From Myxococcales bacterium UBA1660 (GTDB taxonomy: Bacteria > Myxococcota_A > Polyangia > Polyangiales > Houyiibacteriaceae), in assembly GCA_002320815.1 (NCBI GenBank), contig DCLA01000076.1, positions 5,192 to 69,191 of the forward strand: a stretch of DNA of 64,000 nt, read 5' to 3'. The translations under genes were made by a program, and so were the position numbers. Each line of letters starts with the position of its first letter. The first letter of the stretch is position 1. A model generated the notes under the pieces. That model was given only the letters and a program-made list of their open reading frames with translations, made no database searches and was not told where the DNA came from. Below are positions 42,429 through 51,207 of the stretch, in pieces.

Positions 42429-44654
42429 ATGAAGCGGACGACACGGTGGTTGGGTTTGACGGGAGCGCTCCTGGCGCTGGCCGTCGGGTGCGGGGGCGAT
42501 CCGGCAGAGAGCGTGCTGCCCGGAGTCGAGGCCCTGGTCTTCGTCAAACGGGCCTTCATCGGCCCGGACGGGGAGCACGTCGTCACCGGCGGCGCGAACC
42601 AGACGATCGACTACCTCCGCTACGTCCCCGGCGGCGGCGTGTACGTGCTCTCGCCGCCCACCCCGGACGGCGAGCTCACCAACCTCACCGAGGAGTTCGA
42701 GGGCGTCGACATCAACGGCATCGACCTCAGCTTCGATGCCCGTCAGGTCGTCTTCTCGATGCGGACGGCGGGCGAGGGCCACTACCACATCTACGTGGCC
42801 AACGTGTACGCCGACGCCTCGGGCAGCCACCAGGTCCGGCAGCTCACCTTCGGCGAAGCCCACGACGTGAAGCCCATCTTCGTCCCCGGGGACCGCATCG
42901 CGTTCGTGACCAACGAGCCCTACACCGCGATGGGTACCCGCGCCGACGAGTACAACCACTCGCGCGTGGTCACGCAGATCGCCACCATCGACATCGAGGC
43001 CGGCGACGCCGACCGCCGGCTCTGCGCGCAGAACCTCTCGCACAGCGCCGACCCCTTCCTCATGTCCGATGGCCGCATCGGCTACTCCCGCTGGGAGCAC
43101 CTCGGCCCGGTCAACGACGTGAAGCTGATGGTGATGAACCCCGACTGCACGCAGATGGTCGGCCTGGCCGGCACCGGCGGCAAGCCGGGCAACTCGCTGG
43201 TGCAGTTCCACGAGATCGAAGCCGGCCAGTACGTCGGCATCGTCACCAGCCGCCGCGGCACCATCCAGGCGGGCGCGCTGGTCCACCTCGACGCCCTGGC
43301 CGAGGGTGGCGTCGACGGCATCGTCCTCGACGAGCAGAACGCGCGCTTCGAGGTGCTCACGCCCCAGGTCCCCACCGGCGAGGAGAGCCCGCCCTCCGGC
43401 GTCGGTCGCTACCGGCGCCCCTTCCCGATGGCCGACGGCAAGCTGCTGGTCGCCTGGGCCGATGGCGACGTGAACGAGCGCAACGAGCTCTCGGACACCG
43501 CGCCGAACTTCGGCCTCTACCTCTGGGATCCGGAGACCCGCTCGAAGACCCTCATCTACGACGACCCGGACACCTGGGACACCTACGCCATCCCGGTCGT
43601 CCCCCGGGACGCGCCCGCGGTGCACCCCAGCTTGCTGCAGCCGGCTCCCGACGAGAGCGAGCCCTCCGTGCTCGGCTCCATCGACGTCTCCATCACCGGC
43701 CTCTCGGAGCGCGTCGCCGGCGCCCAGCTCGACGGCCTGACCCTCGACGAGGCCCTCGACTTCGCCACCCGCGTCCGCATCATCGAGGGCTTCTCCTCGG
43801 AGATCGGCCCGGTGCGCGAGTTCGGTCTGACCATGCACGAGGGCGCCGCCATCCTCGGTGAGGCCTCGGTCTATGCCGACGGAAGCTGGGAGGCCGCGGT
43901 GCCCGCGCGCCTGCCCTACCACCTGCAGCCCCTCGACCGCTACGGCATGGCCATCCGGAACCAGATGCTCTGGATCCAGGCGATGCCGGGCGAGGAGCGC
44001 CGCTGCGGCGGCTGCCACGAGGATCGCACCGGTCAGGTGCTCCCGCGGACGGGCCCGACCACGCTGGCCCAGCAGGCCGGGGCCCAGGACTTCGTCCGAC
44101 CGATCCCCGACCGCGTGGAGCTGCCTTGGATCAACGCGGCCAGCGGTCAGACCATCCAGGACGTCCTCGACGCCAACTGTGTGAGCTGCCACGACGGCGG
44201 CGCCATGGACCCGTTCGCCGGGCGCTTCTACACGGTCAACGTGACCACCGAGGAGGGCGAGGAGCTCGAGTACGAGATCCCCTATCTCCGCCTCGATGAC
44301 GCGCCCCTGCAGGTCTACTACGAGCGCGAGGTCGTCTCCTACCCGGCGTCCTACGTCACGCTCCTCTACCCCTCGGCGATGATGGGGGACTCGGTCGCCA
44401 CCGGCGACGTCCCGCCCGAGTGGGTGCAGCCGGGCGCCGCCCGCACCTCGCGCCTCATCGAGGCGCTGAACGTCAACGCCGAGGACGACGCCGGCTCCTG
44501 GGCCTGGGAGACCCCCAGCCACCCGGAGGACGTGGGCGTCGAGCTCGCCCGCGAGGAGCGCCTGATGCTCATCCAGATGGCCGACCTCGGCGGGCAGTTC
44601 TACTCGCGACGCAACATCGAGGGCGCCGACGCCTGGGGGGAGACGGAGTACTGA
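42429..44654 (+). CDS. di-heme lipoprotein with beta-propeller, hydrazine synthase alpha-like
   Basis: 741 residues. MKRTTRWLGLTGALLALAVGC is a lipoprotein signal (lipobox AVGC). Residues about 35-420 show PD40/TolB-like propeller strands (GIDLSFDARQVVFSMRT, GDRIAFVTN, DGRIGYSRWE). Two c-type heme sites follow: C526-x2-C529-H (CGGCH) and C584-x2-C587-H (CVSCH). This order resembles the anammox hydrazine synthase alpha subunit family (HZS_alpha), whose distant relatives are widespread in bacteria without known function. Hydrazine production is not implied. GAGGAGAGG before ATG 42429 sets the start. The HEAT gene follows with overlapping TGATG. Confidence 0.72.
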   Translation: MKRTTRWLGLTGALLALAVGCGGDPAESVLPGVEALVFVKRAFIGPDGEHVVTGGANQTIDYLRYVPGGGVYVLSPPTPDGELTNLTEEFEGVDINGIDLSFDARQVVFSMRTAGEGHYHIYVANVYADASGSHQVRQLTFGEAHDVKPIFVPGDRIAFVTNEPYTAMGTRADEYNHSRVVTQIATIDIEAGDADRRLCAQNLSHSADPFLMSDGRIGYSRWEHLGPVNDVKLMVMNPDCTQMVGLAGTGGKPGNSLVQFHEIEAGQYVGIVTSRRGTIQAGALVHLDALAEGGVDGIVLDEQNARFEVLTPQVPTGEESPPSGVGRYRRPFPMADGKLLVAWADGDVNERNELSDTAPNFGLYLWDPETRSKTLIYDDPDTWDTYAIPVVPRDAPAVHPSLLQPAPDESEPSVLGSIDVSITGLSERVAGAQLDGLTLDEALDFATRVRIIEGFSSEIGPVREFGLTMHEGAAILGEASVYADGSWEAAVPARLPYHLQPLDRYGMAIRNQMLWIQAMPGEERRCGGCHEDRTGQVLPRTGPTTLAQQAGAQDFVRPIPDRVELPWINAASGQTIQDVLDANCVSCHDGGAMDPFAGRFYTVNVTTEEGEELEYEIPYLRLDDAPLQVYYEREVVSYPASYVTLLYPSAMMGDSVATGDVPPEWVQPGAARTSRLIEALNVNAEDDAGSWAWETPSHPEDVGVELAREERLMLIQMADLGGQFYSRRNIEGADAWGETEY

Positions 44655-44707
44655 TGTCTTCCCGAAACCCCACCGAACGCTCCCACCCGAACCCCAGGAC
44701 CGAGACC

Positions 44708-45592
44708 ATGATGAAGCGCATCCTCCTCTCGGCGGTCTTCGTGGCGTTGGCCGCGGGTCCCGCCCTCGCCCAGGACACCTTCGTCCCCCACGACCGCGAC
44801 CGGGGTGAGCTGAGCCCCGGCACGGGCGCGCCCACCACCGACCAGATGCTTCGGGCCGCCGAGGGTGGAGGCACTACCTCCTCGCTCATCGCGACCCTGG
44901 AGTACGGCGAACGCGTCGAGTGCCACGCCTGCGTGGCCCCGCTCACCCGGGCGCTCCTCGAGTCGCGGGATCCCGAAGTGCGGCGCATCAGCGCCTGGTG
45001 GCTCCGGCGACGGCTCTTCGCCATCGGCGCGATCATGGCGCAGATGAAGGACACCCTCGCGGGCGACACGGATCCGATCCGCCGCGCTCGCGCCGCGATG
45101 GCCATCGGCGAGTTCCTCGATCCCAACGGGCTCCAGCCGCTGACCGCCGCCTACGAGACCGACACCGATCCCGGCGTGCGCACCGCAGTCGTCACCGCCC
45201 TCGGGCGCCTGAACCACCCGGCCGGCACCGCGACCCTCGCGGCCGCCCTCGGCGACGACGCCGTCGAGGTCCGCCGCGCCGCGGTCGACCAGGTCCTCAA
45301 GGTGAACTTCTTCCGCGAGCACGACGCGCTCATCGGCGCCCTGGCCGACACCGACGACGAGGTCCGCATGCGGGCCGCTCGCCTCAACGGCGTCTTCCAG
45401 GTCGACTCGGCGGTCCCCGCCCTGATGGGCATGCTGGCCAGCGACGGGAACATGCGGGTCCGCCAGGCGGCCGCCTGGGCGCTGGGCAAGATCGGCACCG
45501 CCGAGGCGCGGGCCGCGCTGCGGACCGCGGCGTCGGTGGAGGAGTCCAGTCTGGTACGCGACGCCATCGACGTCGCCATGCGGATGCGCTGA
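44708..45592 (+). CDS. exported HEAT-repeat protein
   Basis: 294 residues. MMKRILLSAVFVALAAGPALAQ is a signal peptide with a probable type I cleavage site. A segment with ECHAC (two cysteines three apart) precedes about six HEAT-type helical repeats (DPEVRRISAWWLRRR, DPGVRTAVVTALGRL, DDAVEVRRAAVDQVL, DDEVRMRAARLNGVF, NMRVRQAAAWALGKI, SSLVRDAIDVAMRM). Such solenoids bind other proteins. Sandwiched between two heme-protein genes, it is probably their periplasmic scaffold. An ATG at 44654 overlaps the upstream stop but would add 18 residues before the signal. Confidence 0.75.
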   Translation: MMKRILLSAVFVALAAGPALAQDTFVPHDRDRGELSPGTGAPTTDQMLRAAEGGGTTSSLIATLEYGERVECHACVAPLTRALLESRDPEVRRISAWWLRRRLFAIGAIMAQMKDTLAGDTDPIRRARAAMAIGEFLDPNGLQPLTAAYETDTDPGVRTAVVTALGRLNHPAGTATLAAALGDDAVEVRRAAVDQVLKVNFFREHDALIGALADTDDEVRMRAARLNGVFQVDSAVPALMGMLASDGNMRVRQAAAWALGKIGTAEARAALRTAASVEESSLVRDAIDVAMRMR

Positions 45593-45598
45593 CACGCT

Positions 45599-45622
45599 GC
45601 GGGGACGCCCGGTCGTCCCCGC
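45599..45622 (+). terminator. hairpin between HEAT and multi-heme genes
   Basis: GCGGGGACG (45599-45607), loop CCCGGT, CGTCCCCGC (45614-45622): perfect 9-bp stem but no U-run. It may attenuate or stabilise the message. Confidence 0.45.
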
Positions 45623-45643
45623 GCCGTGATAGCTTTCGCCCCG

Positions 45644-48600
45644 ATGCGCGCTCATCTCCGCTCGCTCGTCACCCTCGCGCCCCTCGCCCTCGCGGCGTTG
45701 GGCGCGATGGCGTGTGAAGAGACCCCGCCGCCGGCCTCGTCGTACTACGACGAGCGCATCAGCCCGATCCTCGAGGTCGGCTGTGCGCAGCAGACCAACG
45801 GCTGTCACATCGACCTCGACGGCTCGGCGACCGGCAACCTGGATCTGTCCAGCTTCGACGCGCTGATGCAGCGCGAGGACGTGCTGGCGCCCTACGGGCC
45901 GTACCCGGTGGGCCTCCTCCTGCTCAAGGGCAGTGACGACGTGGAGATCCCGGTGGAGACCTGGGACGCCGATCCCACCAGCGGCGAGCGGGTCGCGCGC
46001 ATCACCACCGACATCCGGCACAACGCCGGGTCCCTCCTCGACGTCGGCTCGACGGGGTACGCGGAGCTCAAGCGGTGGATCGCCTCCGGCGCGGAGCGCA
46101 CCGGCGTGCAGGACGAGACCCTCTCCGCCAACCGCGGCGAGTGTGTGAGCGGCGTGCCCGAGTTCCACGGCTTCGACGCCGCGGTGGCTCCCGAGGACAC
46201 CGTCAGCTTCGACCGCTTCCGGAACGAGGTGCAGCCCGTCATGCGCGAGACCTGCGCCGGCAGCCAATGCCACGGTCAGCGCCTCGCGGACCTCTACCTC
46301 ACCTGCGGCGACACCGAGGAGGAGCTGCGCTGGAACTACTTCGTGGCCATGGCCCACGTGACCACCCCCGTGTCCACCTCGGGCATCCTCCGGCGCCCCC
46401 TCTCTACCTACCGCGGCGGCAGCTTCCACGAGGGCGGCCACGTCTTCGCGTCCCCCGAGGACGACCGCTACGAGGCCATCGCCGCCTGGGCCGAGGACCT
46501 GGCCACCCGCCGCCCCGACCTCCTGGTCGACCCCGACCCGGACCCGGGCCTGCGCTTCTTCGCCAACCGGGTCCAGCCCGCGATGGTGCGCGAGGGCTGC
46601 ATGTTCCTCGGCTGCCACTCGCCCACGATGTTCCACGACCTGCGCCTCCGCGGCGGCGACCAGGGCGTCTTCTCGCGCATCGCGACCTTCAAGAACTACG
46701 AGATGAGCCGGGAGCTCCTGGCCATCGAGTCGCCGGACCCCAACGCCGGCCGCCTGGTCGCCAAGAACCTCTTCCCGGCCACCCAGATCGACGGAGCCCA
46801 GGGCATCGTCCACCGCGGCGGCTCGCTCTTCGAGGACTTCTCCGGGGGCGGCGCGATCAACCCGGCGACCGCCGACGACTGCGCGAGCTACGACGCCGAG
46901 GGCGGCGACCTGAACGAGGTGCCGGCCTACTGCGTCATCGCTCGCTGGCACGAGATCGAGCGCGAGCAGGCCGCCGCCCGGGGCGAGATCGAACCCCTCG
47001 ACGCGCCCGTCGATGGCGTGGTCTGGGTCGCGCGGCCGGTGGGCGTCGGCGATCCCCTCGACTTCGACACCTTCCGGGGCGGCGCCGACCTCCGCTTCGC
47101 CTCGGCCTCGCTGGACGCCGGCGGCGCCATCGCCCTCGACGCCAGCGGTAGCCTCCTCGGCGGCTGCGCGGGCCTCGGCGGCGACGTCGACGTGCGCACC
47201 CCGGCGGTGAGCTGGGACGGCAGCCGCATCGCCTTCGCGGCGCGGACCGCGGCCAGCGAGCCCCTCCGGCTCTACTGGATGAACGCCGACGGCTCCGGGT
47301 GCGAACCGGTCCCCGGGACCGAGACCCCGCCGAGCGAGAACGGCATCCTGGTCCACGACTTCGACCCCGCCTGGGCCCCCGACGACCGCCTCGTCTTCGC
47401 CAGCACCCGCGGCAACGTGGACGGCGCGGTGGACTACCGGGGGCCCACGCGGACGCCGGCGGCGATGCAGCCGAACGCGAACCTCTTCGTCCTCGAGCCC
47501 GGCGGCGTCCGGCAGATGACCTTCCTGCTCAACCAGGAGCTCGCGCCCAACTTCATGCGCGACGGGCGGCTCATCTTCACCACCCAGAAGCGTCAGCCCG
47601 GCTTCCACCAGCTCGCGCTCCGGCGGCAGAACCTGGACGGCGGCGACTACCATCCGCTCTTCGGCCAGCGCGAGAGCGTGGGCTTCGACCGCTCCATGGA
47701 GGTCGTGGAGCTCGTGGGCGGCAACGACTACGCCTTCGTGGCCGGGCCGCTGAACGCCGCCGACGGCGCGGGCACCATCGTGGTGGCCAACCGCTCCATC
47801 GGGCCCGACCAGGCCGGGCGCGATCCCGGCGACCGCGACTACCTCCACTCCATGCGGATCCCGGTCCCCGGCGCCTTCGGCGCGATCCCCGGCGTGCCCA
47901 GCGGCCCGGGCGGGCAGGGCGCCTTCCGCTCGCCGGCGGCCTTGCCGACGGGGCGCATCCTCGTGTCCTGTGACCTCGGCGCGACCGATCTGACCGCCGG
48001 CCCCTTCGGCTACCAGCTCTGCGAGATGGACCCCATCGGCGAGTCGGTGCGCGCGGTCGGCGGCGAGGCGGGCATGGCCAACGTCGAGGCCGTGGCGGTC
48101 TACGGGCGCGCCCGGCACCCCATCTTCCACTCGCGCATGGACGAGGCCAACGGCGCCACGCGCATCGACGCCTCGTTCGCGCCGGCGGCCGAGCTCCACG
48201 TGCTCGACTTCCCGCTACTGGAGACGCTGCTCTTCGCCAACATCCGCACGCCGCGGGACATCGATCCCGAGGTCGGTGGGTTCACCCTCTACGAGGTCCG
48301 GCCGCCGCCCCAGGCCGCCGGCAGCTTCGCCGACGTCATGGGCGACGTGGTCACCGACGAGTACGGGATGGTCTACGTGGACGACGTGGAGATCGGCTGG
48401 GTCCCCCTCGAGGGCGACGGCTCCGCGCGCTTCTACGCGCCCGGCGGGCGCCCCTTCCGCATCGGCGTCACCGACGACGGAGGCGACCTCCTCGCCTTCG
48501 GCGCCGACGCGCCCTTCATGGGCGACCGGGTCCAGCGCGAGCAGATGCAGCTCTACCCCGGTGAGCGCTTGCGCCAGTCCTTCCCGCGCCGCTTCTTCAA

Positions 48601-48727
48601 CGGACTCTGCGGCACCTGCCACGGCAGCATCACCGGCCGCGAGCTCGACGTCGCCGTCGACCCCGACATCCTCACCCGCGCCTCCCAAACCTACGCCGCC
48701 GAGCTCGCCCCCCTCGACCTCCGCTAG
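45644..48727 (+). CDS. large lipoprotein with beta-propeller and four heme-like motifs
   Basis: 1027 residues. MRAHLRSLVTLAPLALAALGAMAC is a lipoprotein signal. Four Cys...CysHis motifs: C47-x6-C54-H (CAQQTNGCH), C204-x4-C209-H (CAGSQCH), C319-x4-C324-H (CMFLGCH) and the canonical C989-x2-C992-H (CGTCH). Between them, PD40-type propeller strands (PAVSWDGSRIAFAA, FDPAWAPDDRLVFAS, NFMRDGRLIFTT) fill about residues 480-900. The whole resembles HZS_alpha/PSCyt-type surface cytochromes. TAGCTT lies 8 nt before the ATG, with no Shine-Dalgarno, so it may be transcribed separately. The stop codon is immediately followed by a repeat array. Confidence 0.72.
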   Translation: MRAHLRSLVTLAPLALAALGAMACEETPPPASSYYDERISPILEVGCAQQTNGCHIDLDGSATGNLDLSSFDALMQREDVLAPYGPYPVGLLLLKGSDDVEIPVETWDADPTSGERVARITTDIRHNAGSLLDVGSTGYAELKRWIASGAERTGVQDETLSANRGECVSGVPEFHGFDAAVAPEDTVSFDRFRNEVQPVMRETCAGSQCHGQRLADLYLTCGDTEEELRWNYFVAMAHVTTPVSTSGILRRPLSTYRGGSFHEGGHVFASPEDDRYEAIAAWAEDLATRRPDLLVDPDPDPGLRFFANRVQPAMVREGCMFLGCHSPTMFHDLRLRGGDQGVFSRIATFKNYEMSRELLAIESPDPNAGRLVAKNLFPATQIDGAQGIVHRGGSLFEDFSGGGAINPATADDCASYDAEGGDLNEVPAYCVIARWHEIEREQAAARGEIEPLDAPVDGVVWVARPVGVGDPLDFDTFRGGADLRFASASLDAGGAIALDASGSLLGGCAGLGGDVDVRTPAVSWDGSRIAFAARTAASEPLRLYWMNADGSGCEPVPGTETPPSENGILVHDFDPAWAPDDRLVFASTRGNVDGAVDYRGPTRTPAAMQPNANLFVLEPGGVRQMTFLLNQELAPNFMRDGRLIFTTQKRQPGFHQLALRRQNLDGGDYHPLFGQRESVGFDRSMEVVELVGGNDYAFVAGPLNAADGAGTIVVANRSIGPDQAGRDPGDRDYLHSMRIPVPGAFGAIPGVPSGPGGQGAFRSPAALPTGRILVSCDLGATDLTAGPFGYQLCEMDPIGESVRAVGGEAGMANVEAVAVYGRARHPIFHSRMDEANGATRIDASFAPAAELHVLDFPLLETLLFANIRTPRDIDPEVGGFTLYEVRPPPQAAGSFADVMGDVVTDEYGMVYVDDVEIGWVPLEGDGSARFYAPGGRPFRIGVTDDGGDLLAFGADAPFMGDRVQREQMQLYPGERLRQSFPRRFFNGLCGTCHGSITGRELDVAVDPDILTRASQTYAAELAPLDLR

Positions 48728-48798
48728 GGACGCACTTGCGTACTTGCCGTGGGGACGCACTTGCGTACTTGCCGTGGGGACGCACTTGCGTACTTGCG
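48727..48798 (+). repeat. family B repeat, three tandem forward copies
   Basis: Three tandem units of 25 bp (GGGGACGCACTTGCGTACTT + GCCGT), the third ending early. The first unit starts on the last base of the upstream stop codon. Confidence 0.9.
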
Positions 48799-48861
48799 CT
48801 TCGAGCGCCAAGTGCCCGAATTCATTGGCTCACCCTCGCGCGGTGCCCGCTCCACTCCGGA

Positions 48862-48950
48862 GCCGATGCGCAAGTTGGCAAGTGCGTCCCCAAAGCAAGT
48901 CGGGGCCGATGCGCAAGTTGGCAAGTGCGTCCCCAAAGCAAGTCGGGGCC
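48862..48950 (-). repeat. family B repeat, two inverted 43-bp copies
   Basis: Two tandem 43-bp units. On the minus strand each reads CGACTTGC, TTTG, GGGACGCACTTGCC, AACTTGCGCATCGG, so the core is the inverse of the forward array and shares CGACTTGC...GGGACGCwCTTGC with family A at 29-30 kb. The 63 nt between the arrays are unique. Confidence 0.88.
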
Positions 48951-48964
48951 GCAACGCGAGGCGG

Positions 48965-49519
48965 TCAGTCGCCGCGGCGGCCGCTGAGGTGCAGGCGGGT
49001 GACCAGGGCCAGGATGCCGACGAGCAGGATGCCGCCCATGACCATGGCGCCCTGGACCAGCGGGCCCTCGGCGAAGGGCTCGAGGCCGAACTGGCCGCGG
49101 TACTGGGTGAAGTCCCCGACGACCTGGAGCCGCTCCTTGGCCACGAAGATCACGGCGCCGGCAGCGATCACGGCGAGCCCGGTCAGGACCCCGGCCAGGG
49201 TGTCCCGCTGGCTGCGCACCATCACCGAGCCCAGCAGGAAGCCGGCGGCCCCGATGCCCACGAGCACGGCGAAGCCCACCAGCGCCAGGGCCGAGGGGAT
49301 GGTCGCCACGTCCACCGTGTAGAGCAGGAACCAGTCGCCGTGGAAGACGTAGAAGTAGACCGCGACCGGCACCAGCACGAAGCAGGCGAAGACCACGTAG
49401 GCCATGAAGCTGCGGGTCAGGAGCGCGGGGCGGGGGCTCACCCGGAGCTCCACGCGGCCGGCGAGCGCGGCGGCGATGCCCGTCGCGAAGGCGAGGCAGA
49501 TCAGTGTCGGCAGAGGCAC
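48965..49519 (-). CDS. integral membrane protein of unknown function
   Basis: 184 residues with about five hydrophobic helices (PLPTLICLAFATGIAAALAG, FMAYVVFACFVLVPVAVYFY, ALALVGFAVLVGIGAAGFLLG, LAGVLTGLAVIAAGAVIFV, QGAMVMGGILLVGILALV). The loops are short; RVELRVSPRP and KERLQVVGDFTQYRGQFG carry charge. No family recognised. Divergent from the DUF4398 lipoprotein; its 3' end follows the family B repeat. Confidence 0.72.
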   Translation of the reverse strand: MPLPTLICLAFATGIAAALAGRVELRVSPRPALLTRSFMAYVVFACFVLVPVAVYFYVFHGDWFLLYTVDVATIPSALALVGFAVLVGIGAAGFLLGSVMVRSQRDTLAGVLTGLAVIAAGAVIFVAKERLQVVGDFTQYRGQFGLEPFAEGPLVQGAMVMGGILLVGILALVTRLHLSGRRGD

Positions 49520-49610
49520 GGCGGTGAAGTCAGGGGGGTGACGCGACGTTCCCGGAGGGCGCCGCGGGCGAGAGCATAGCGCAAACCCGGCTTCGTGGCG
49601 CCCATCGAAG

Positions 49611-49639
49611 TTGACGGGGAGGGCCCCCGGTCGATATCC
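49611..49639 (+). promoter_or_regulatory. promoter of the DUF4398-OmpA pair, leaderless type
   Basis: TTGACG (49611-49616), 17-nt spacer, ATATCC (49634-49639), then ATG 49648 after 8 nt. Confidence 0.5.
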
Positions 49640-49647
49640 ATGGAGCG

Positions 49648-49974
49648 ATGCGGTCGTGGCTCAGCCGTCTCTTCGAGGGTCTCCCGGCGCGCGCCGCGGG
49701 GGCGCTCCTGCTGACGACCGTCGGTTGCGCGCCGACCATCTACACCGTGAACGTCATGCCCGCCGCCCGCGTGGTGCACCAGGCCGAGGAGGCCGGCGCC
49801 GCCACCCACGCGCCCTACGAGTACTGGTACGCCCGAGCGCACCTGGACCAGGCCCGGGAGGAAGCGGGCGAGGCGATGTACCAGGACGCGATCCGCAACG
49901 CGCAGATCGCCGAAGAGTACGGCGTGAAGGCCCTCGAGCTCGCTCGCCGCCGCATGCGTGAGCAGGGCCGATGA
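49648..49974 (+). CDS. DUF4398-like lipoprotein
   Basis: 108 residues. After a basic start the hydrophobic stretch AAGALLLTTVGC ends in a lipobox (TVGC). The rest is a helical hairpin (APYEYWYARAHLDQAREEAGEAMYQDAIRNAQIAEEYGVKAL in pieces) typical of DUF4398, which often precedes OmpA-family lipoproteins. Its ATGA stop overlaps the next start, so the two are co-translated. Confidence 0.75.
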   Translation: MRSWLSRLFEGLPARAAGALLLTTVGCAPTIYTVNVMPAARVVHQAEEAGAATHAPYEYWYARAHLDQAREEAGEAMYQDAIRNAQIAEEYGVKALELARRRMREQGR

Positions 49975-51074
49975 ACACCGCGCTCCGTGCCCTCGGCGTG
50001 CTCCTCCTCTCCGGGTGCGCCGCCGCCTCCTCGCTCCAGGGCCGCATCGACGGCCTCCGGGAGGTCGTGGACCAGGCCGAGCGCAACGGCGCCTACGACT
50101 GTGCCCCGCGCGAGCTGGCCACGGCCCGGGCCCACCTCGACTTCGCCCACGAGGAGCTGGAGCAGGGCGACCTGCCCGCGGCCCAGTATCACTACACCGT
50201 CGCCGAGCCGAACGCGCGCGCGGCCCTGACCCTCAGCCCGCCGGAGCGCTGCTCCCCGCGGGACGTCGTCGTCACTCCCCAGCCGCAGCCCGGCGACCGG
50301 GACGGCGACGGCATCCTCGATCCCGACGACGAGTGTCCCGACGATCCCGAGGACATGGACGGTGACGCCGACGAGGACGGCTGCCCCGAGGACGGTGACC
50401 TCGACGGCGACGGCCTGAACGACTCGGTGGACCTCTGCGTCGCCGAGCCCGAGGACGCCGACGGCCAGGCCGACGAAGACGGCTGCCCCGATCCCGACGA
50501 CGACCTCGACGGGGTCCTCGACGCCGACGATCGCTGCCGCATCGACCCCGAGGATCGCGACGGCTTCCAGGACGCGGACGGCTGCCCGGACCCGGACAAC
50601 GACGGCGACTCGATCCTCGACGCCGAGGACCGCTGCCCCGACGAGCCCGGTCCCCGCGACGAGCAGGGCTGCCCGCGGGTCTACGAGGACGTCGAGGTCA
50701 CCACGACGCACATCCGGATCCTCCAGAAGATCCACTTCGCCTTCAACCGCGCTCGGATCCAGCCGGACTCGTTCCACATCCTCGACACGGTGGTGCAGGT
50801 CCTCCGCGACTTCCCGGAGATCACCCTGGAGATCCAGGGCCACACCGACTCCCGCGGCCGCGACGCCTACAACGAGCGGCTCTCCGACCAGCGCGCCGCG
50901 GCGGTCCGCACGTACCTGGTGGAGCACGGCATCGACGCCGGCCGCCTGACCAGCCACGGCTACGGCGAGACCCAGCCCCTGGAATCCAACGGGACCGAAG
51001 AGGGGCGCGCGCGCAACCGGCGCGTGGAGTTCGTGCGCACCGACGAAGCGGCCCGGGCCCAGCAGGACCTGTGA
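49971..51074 (+). CDS. OmpA-family lipoprotein with TSP3 repeats
   Basis: 367 residues. MNTALRALGVLLLSGC is a lipoprotein signal. A DUF4398-like helical section (to about residue 85) resembles the preceding gene. Next come calcium-binding thrombospondin type 3 repeats (DGDGILDPDDECPDDPED, DLDGDGLNDSVDLC, DDDLDGVLDADDRC, DNDGDSILDAEDRC). The C-terminal OmpA domain binds peptidoglycan: KIHFAFNRARIQPDS, LEIQGHTDSRGRDAYNERLSDQRAAAV in pieces, ARNRRVEF. It probably ties the outer membrane to the wall. Confidence 0.9.
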   Translation: MNTALRALGVLLLSGCAAASSLQGRIDGLREVVDQAERNGAYDCAPRELATARAHLDFAHEELEQGDLPAAQYHYTVAEPNARAALTLSPPERCSPRDVVVTPQPQPGDRDGDGILDPDDECPDDPEDMDGDADEDGCPEDGDLDGDGLNDSVDLCVAEPEDADGQADEDGCPDPDDDLDGVLDADDRCRIDPEDRDGFQDADGCPDPDNDGDSILDAEDRCPDEPGPRDEQGCPRVYEDVEVTTTHIRILQKIHFAFNRARIQPDSFHILDTVVQVLRDFPEITLEIQGHTDSRGRDAYNERLSDQRAAAVRTYLVEHGIDAGRLTSHGYGETQPLESNGTEEGRARNRRVEFVRTDEAARAQQDL

Positions 51075-51105
51075 GCGGCCACAGGCGCCCCGTGTAAGGG
51101 GCGAT

Positions 51106-51122
51106 CGGTCATATTGTGACCG
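51106..51122. promoter_or_regulatory. palindromic operator-like site
   Basis: CGGTCATATTGTGACCG: perfect 6-bp arms around TATTG, about 100 nt before the next gene and overlapping a possible -35 (TTGTGA). A binding protein is not identified. Confidence 0.4.
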
Positions 51123-51207
51123 CGGCGTTGCTTTCTGATAGCGTCACGCCGCAGTGGGCTGGGGAGTCGTGCCCTGCCTGCGCGTGGCTTTGGCCCCGAC
51201 CCTCTGG

